A stretch of DNA of 9,222 nucleotides from Verrucomicrobia bacterium UBA6015 (GTDB lineage: Bacteria; Verrucomicrobiota; Kiritimatiellia; UBA8416): positions 1 to 9,222 of the forward strand of contig DIZZ01000288.1 of assembly GCA_002428045.1 (NCBI GenBank), given 5' to 3'. The position numbers were made by a program, and so were the translations under genes. Under the pieces are notes generated by a model. It saw only the letters and a list, made by a program, of their open reading frames with translations. It made no database searches and was not told the DNA's origin. This document shows, in pieces, positions 6,225 to 9,222 of this stretch (position 1 is its first letter; every line of letters begins with the position of its first letter).

Positions 6225-7253
6225 TCACTTGCTCAGGAGCGCCATTGTGGCTTTGTCCAGGACATCAACCTTGCGCCCGGTCTCCATTGCCTTGACGGTT
6301 GCGAAGACCATGGCGACGCTGCGGATGTTGTCGCGAGCGTCTGTGTTGGGGCGCTTGCCCTTCTTAACGCACCGCATGAACTCATCGAGAATGTAATTCT
6401 GCGCGACCAGGGGTGGAGGCGTATGGGAAATGATCTCAATCTTCTCAACCTTGTACAGAGCCGGCACTTGGTAAACTCTGATTTCGCCGTTCGTGTATGT
6501 AACGGTTCCCTTTTCGCATTCAATCTGCCAGTTGCAGTTCCAGTCGCAGAACGACCCCTTGGCGCACCAGCTGGCATTATAAAGAACGCGTGCGCCATTA
6601 TTCATCTCGAAGAGCGCCGTGCTGGAGCATTCACCCTTGTAGTTCGACCATGGTGGATTCCATGCGGAGCCCGAGACGTTTACGGCATCCAGTCCGGTAA
6701 CGAATCGAATCAGGTCGAAATGATGGATGGACATGTCGATGATGACGGGATACGGCATATCATGCCTGAACCCGCCGCCGAAATTAACCCCCATAAAGAA
6801 ATCCATCTTGATCTGTCCGATGTTGCCGAGTTTTCCTGACTTCACGATGTCCGCCATCGTCCACATCGCAGCGGCATACCGGTAATTCTGGGAAACACTA
6901 TAGATACGTTTTGTTTCAATGGCCGTTTTCAGCATGGCCCTGCACGATTCCATGCTGTCAGCCATGGGTTTCTCGCTGATGACATGCAGTCCGGCCTTCA
7001 TTGCCGTGATCACATCGTGCTTATGAAAAGCCGGCGGGGTGGACGACACCACCGCATCCGCCTTGACGTTCTTCAGGGCGGTCTCAAGCGACTTGAAGCA
7101 GATATCTTTGCTGTATCCTGTTCGCTCGCAGGCCTTCTGGAGTGACGCCTCGTTAACGTCGACCATGGCAACGACGTCGACGTCCTTGTTGCTCTTAAGG
7201 ACATTGACCCAGTTGCCACCAAAGCCACCAACACCGATGTGAATAAACTTCAT
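6225..7253 (-). CDS. Gfo/Idh/MocA family NAD(P)-dependent oxidoreductase
   Basis: A 342-residue cytosolic dehydrogenase of the usual family length. The N-terminal Rossmann domain has GVGGFGGNW at residues 7-15 and the acidic strand end VAMVDVNEAS. SSTPPAFH follows, then the hallmark Glu94-Lys95-Pro96 of the EKP motif (ISEKPMADS), whose Lys is the usual catalytic residue. The C-terminal alpha/beta domain has D173-x3-H177 in IIDMSIHHFDLIRFVTG. The family acts on sugars, inositols and related polyols; the substrate cannot be read from sequence. Residues 230-246 hold four cysteines (C-x5-C-x3-C-x5-C), which is odd. The start is secured by a perfect AAAGGAG Shine-Dalgarno (complement of 7259-7265) six bases upstream. 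The gene stands alone, runs convergent to the purD operon, and lies between two inverted repeat copies. Its codons look less GC-rich than those of neighbours, an impression that was not computed. Confidence 0.93.
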   Translation of the reverse strand: MKFIHIGVGGFGGNWVNVLKSNKDVDVVAMVDVNEASLQKACERTGYSKDICFKSLETALKNVKADAVVSSTPPAFHKHDVITAMKAGLHVISEKPMADSMESCRAMLKTAIETKRIYSVSQNYRYAAAMWTMADIVKSGKLGNIGQIKMDFFMGVNFGGGFRHDMPYPVIIDMSIHHFDLIRFVTGLDAVNVSGSAWNPPWSNYKGECSSTALFEMNNGARVLYNASWCAKGSFCDWNCNWQIECEKGTVTYTNGEIRVYQVPALYKVEKIEIISHTPPPLVAQNYILDEFMRCVKKGKRPNTDARDNIRSVAMVFATVKAMETGRKVDVLDKATMALLSK

Positions 7254-7305
7254 TGAATCTCCTTTAAGAACCGAGCGTCGATATCTATTTTGTTGAACGG
7301 CATGG

Positions 7306-7334
7306 ATACTAGGAGCTTGCCCTCTTCAGGGCAA
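7306..7334 (-). promoter_or_regulatory. Candidate promoter with overlapping palindrome for the oxidoreductase gene
   Basis: On the minus strand TTGCCC (7334-7329) is followed after 17 bp by TAGTAT (7311-7306), each four of six to consensus. The perfect inverted repeat TTGCCCTGAAGAGGGCAA (7334-7317: 7-bp arms, 4-bp centre) covers the -35 box and half of the spacer. That is a good position for a repressor operator. The predicted start near 7299 leaves a leader of about 45 nt. The palindrome is certain; its role is inference. Confidence 0.35.
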
Positions 7335-7359
7335 TCTAAATGTAGCGGAAACATCGAGG

Positions 7360-7435
7360 TCTGACAGGATTAACAGGAAAGACAGGATAAAGAACGCTGA
7401 TGTTTCGCTTCATTTCATCCTGATAATCCTGTCAA
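7360..7435. repeat. Dispersed palindromic repeat, copy B (inverted relative to copy A)
   Basis: A 76-bp element on the other side of the oxidoreductase gene, about 105 bp upstream of its start. On the + strand the left arm has three ACAGGA units at 7364, 7373 and 7382, exactly 9 bp apart. The right arm has ATCCTG at 7417 and 7426, also 9 bp apart. Its reverse complement aligns along its full length with copy A, including the non-palindromic core (GCGAAACATCAGCG against CCGAAACAATAGCG). The two are therefore copies of one element, not chance hairpins. Its right end stops 6 bp before the ATG at 7442. Confidence 0.88.
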
Positions 7436-7441
7436 AACCAT

Positions 7442-7651
7442 ATGAAACTCACGAAAGAAGAAAAAGACATTCTCGACTCTGTCGAGGGTGGCGAATGGAA
7501 GCGCATCCCTCATTACAAACAGTGGGCAGTACTGCCGATTCTGGCGGGTCTACTCCTGATCGGAGGATTCAAGCTACAGCAATTCATCGCACCTTTCCGT
7601 GGAATCGCCACCGGACAGGATGGCGCCTATCAGGGACATTTCTCATTGTGA
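7442..7651 (+). pseudogene. Small ORF with antitoxin-like N-terminus and a membrane-like tail, probably decayed
   Basis: A 69-residue ORF. Residues 1-25 (MKLTKEEKDILDSVEGGEWK and on) resemble the N-terminus of short antitoxins of the BrnA/CopG-like kind that start with a KLTKEE...LDS.E.GEW pattern. The DNA-binding ribbon-helix-helix part of such proteins is absent. Instead a hydrophobic stretch (WAVLPILAGLLLIGGF, about residues 28-43) and an unrecognised tail follow. No Shine-Dalgarno precedes the ATG, and repeat copy B ends 6 bp upstream, so any native promoter was probably displaced. The best reading is an antitoxin gene fragment joined to unrelated sequence. A genuine small membrane protein cannot be excluded. 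No toxin partner is seen on either side. Confidence 0.35.
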
Positions 7652-7831
7652 TAGCATTTACAAACCCATGGTGATTGGCGCGAATATCCGTCTAGAAAGC
7701 CCGCTCGTTGCCGGGCGTAGTCATCGTTCCAAGACCTGCAAATTAGTCCACCACCCAGCCATGGAAGCAGGAAGCGCCAAAAGTCTTGTTTCCGCTTGCC
7801 TTGCGGTAGTGGCGGCTATACAGTGAAATCC
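7652..7831. other. Gap without a recognisable gene
   Basis: This gap lies between the small ORF and the AAA-ATPase-like gene. A short inverted repeat GCCCG...CGGGC sits near 7700-7717 with no T-run. A continuous short frame upstream of 7832 gives no recognisable protein. I see no tRNA, no convincing promoter and no further antitoxin or toxin coding sequence. Confidence 0.4.
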
Positions 7832-9222
7832 ATGAAACCGATTACCACCAGTGTCTATACTTTCTGCGATATGATCGAGGGGCGCTTTCTCTATGTCGAT
7901 AAGACCGAGGGCCTCTACGGATTGATCCGCGACTTCAAGGCCCAGTACTTCCTGGCCCGTCCGCGCCGGTTCGGGAAGTCGCTGATGATCAGTACGCTCA
8001 AGGCCATCTTCCAGGGGCGGCGGGAGCTGTTCGACGGGCTTTTCATCGCCAGCACCGATTACGACTGGAAACCGTATCCGGTGATTCACCTCGACATGGG
8101 CAGCACGGCGGCACAGACGCCGGAGGAACTGTCAGGAAAACTCATCTACGCGCTCGACCGGAATGCCAGTGCGCTGGGTGTTTCCCTCCAGCAGGCGAAT
8201 TGTGCGGATCGCTTCCTGGAACTGGTCAATACGCTCACCGCCCGCGATGGCCGGGTGGTCATCCTGGTGGACGAATACGACAAGCCGCTGCTCGGGCATC
8301 TGGGGCAACCCTCGGCCAAGCCGATCCAGAACGTGCTCAAGCAGTTCTACAGCGTCATCAAGACCACGGAAGCCTGCCAGCGGTTCGCCCTGATTACCGG
8401 GGTGAGCAAGTTCACCAAGGTGTCGATCTTTTCGGATCTGAACAACCTGACCGACCTGACGATGGACGCACGTGCCGCCACACTGCTGGGCTACACCCAG
8501 TCCGAGCTGGAGGCGAACTTCCAGGACTATATCGACCGCCTGGCCGGTGCCATCGTCAAGACTAGGGTCGAAACCCTGGATGAACTACGCATCTGGTACA
8601 ACGGGTACCGTTTCCATCACCGTGCCGAAACCGTCTATAACCCCGTGTCCGTGATGAAGTGCTTTGATAATCAGGAGTTCAGGAATTACTGGTTCGAGAC
8701 CGGCACCCCGACTTTCCTGGTGGATCTGCTGCGCGAGAGTCCCCTGGACCTAGGCGATCTGCAAGCTCCAGATACCGCTTTCTCGACCTACGATCCGGCC
8801 GACCTTGCCCCGCTGCCCCTGCTGGTGCAGACCGGCTATCTCACGATCAAAGGTTCAACGTGCGAAGGACGCGCGACAATCTATCAACTCGGATTCCCGA
8901 ATTTCGAGATCGAGGAATCCTTCAGTTATTGGCTGGTACGTGGTTTCTCCCGCCTGCAGGCAGACGACATGGGCAGTGCCCAGCGCCGCCTGCTCGCCGC
9001 CCTGCGGGAAAATCGGATTGCCGACATGCTGGAGATCCTGAAGGTATTCTTTGCCAAGGTCCCCAACACCATCACCATCGAGAACGAGAAGTACTACCAG
9101 ACGATCTTCTTCACCGTGTTCACCTTGATCGGTGTCAGCATCGAGACGGAGGTCAGCACGAACATCGGCCGCATCGACGCCGTGGTCAAGACGTCGGAAC
9201 ACATCACGATCTTCGAGTTCAA
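7832..9222 (+). CDS. AAA-ATPase-like / PD-(D/E)XK nuclease superfamily protein, 3' incomplete
   Basis: An open frame of 463 codons running off the window end. Residues 1-50 match the start of the AAA-ATPase_like (PF09820-type) family: MKPITTSVYTFCDMIEGRFLYVDKT followed by the P-loop-like ARPRRFGKSL (Lys49, Ser50). Walker B is VVILVDEYDKP (Asp147, Glu148). ALITGVSKFTKVSIFSDLNN and the WYNGYRF block are also typical. The C-terminal nuclease-type domain (DUF1703/PDDEXK_9) is entered at GRIDAVVKTSEHITIFEF: Asp449 and Glu462 are visible, and the catalytic Lys would be the next codon but one residue (464), of which only AA is present. About 50-60 more residues are expected. ATG 7832 fits the family start; an in-frame GTG at 7823 is an alternative. 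No strong Shine-Dalgarno is present. The family is common in genomes rich in mobile DNA and its function is unestablished. Roles in defence or DNA transactions are only suggestions. Confidence 0.9.
   Translation, partial: MKPITTSVYTFCDMIEGRFLYVDKTEGLYGLIRDFKAQYFLARPRRFGKSLMISTLKAIFQGRRELFDGLFIASTDYDWKPYPVIHLDMGSTAAQTPEELSGKLIYALDRNASALGVSLQQANCADRFLELVNTLTARDGRVVILVDEYDKPLLGHLGQPSAKPIQNVLKQFYSVIKTTEACQRFALITGVSKFTKVSIFSDLNNLTDLTMDARAATLLGYTQSELEANFQDYIDRLAGAIVKTRVETLDELRIWYNGYRFHHRAETVYNPVSVMKCFDNQEFRNYWFETGTPTFLVDLLRESPLDLGDLQAPDTAFSTYDPADLAPLPLLVQTGYLTIKGSTCEGRATIYQLGFPNFEIEESFSYWLVRGFSRLQADDMGSAQRRLLAALRENRIADMLEILKVFFAKVPNTITIENEKYYQTIFFTVFTLIGVSIETEVSTNIGRIDAVVKTSEHITIFEF

Noticed and set aside
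6204..6839. Plus-strand ORF of 211 codons opposite the oxidoreductase
   Set aside because: The minus-strand product has Rossmann, EKP and D-x3-H motifs plus a perfect Shine-Dalgarno. This frame has none.
6031..7435. CRISPR array interpretation of the CAGGAT repeats
   Set aside because: The units are 6-7 bp with 9-bp steps inside two palindromic elements more than 1 kb apart. There are no spacers of uniform length and no cas genes.
7796..7822. Promoter-like TTGCCT and TATACA before the AAA-ATPase-like gene
   Set aside because: The spacer is only 15 bp and the start would leave almost no leader, so the support is too weak to annotate.

Overview
The window looks like a piece of a chromosome from a Gram-negative-type environmental bacterium with moderately high GC. 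The evidence is a periplasmic-binding-type hybrid sensor kinase, a purine/one-carbon operon, a Gfo/Idh/MocA oxidoreductase and an AAA-ATPase-like/PD-(D/E)XK protein. This mix would suit the PVC group (Kiritimatiellota/Lentisphaerota) or a metabolically versatile proteobacterium. No marker gene settles the phylum, so the placement is a guess.

Layout: (1) 1-2387 holds most of a hybrid histidine kinase: C-terminal part of an NMT1/THI5-like sensor domain, one membrane helix, PAS, HisKA, HATPase and receiver. Its 5' part is cut by the window edge and also appears to be out of frame. (2) 2388-2576 is a regulatory gap with a hairpin, a perfect 15-bp tandem repeat and a sigma70-like promoter. (3) 2577-6016 is a tight three-gene operon on the + strand: purD, a low-molecular-weight phosphatase, and one long ORF that fuses ribose-5-phosphate isomerase B (RpiB) to serine hydroxymethyltransferase (GlyA). 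(4) 6017-7441 contains one minus-strand Gfo/Idh/MocA oxidoreductase. It is bracketed by two inverted copies of a ~75-bp palindromic repeat built from CAGGAT units. (5) 7442-7651 is a small, probably broken ORF whose N-terminus resembles a toxin-antitoxin antitoxin. (6) From 7832 to the window end is an incomplete AAA-ATPase-like/PD-(D/E)XK nuclease-family protein.

How the genes fit together: RpiB makes ribose-5-phosphate, the precursor of PRPP and phosphoribosylamine. GlyA makes glycine and 5,10-methylene-THF. PurD ligates phosphoribosylamine to glycine. The operon therefore supplies both branches that meet at the PurD reaction, and two of the suppliers are on one polypeptide. The downstream third of the window is accessory in character, with dispersed repeats, a decayed antitoxin-like ORF and a nuclease-family gene, and shows signs of rearrangement. 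The strongest candidates for something unusual are the RpiB-GlyA fusion and the inverted repeat pair that frames the oxidoreductase gene.
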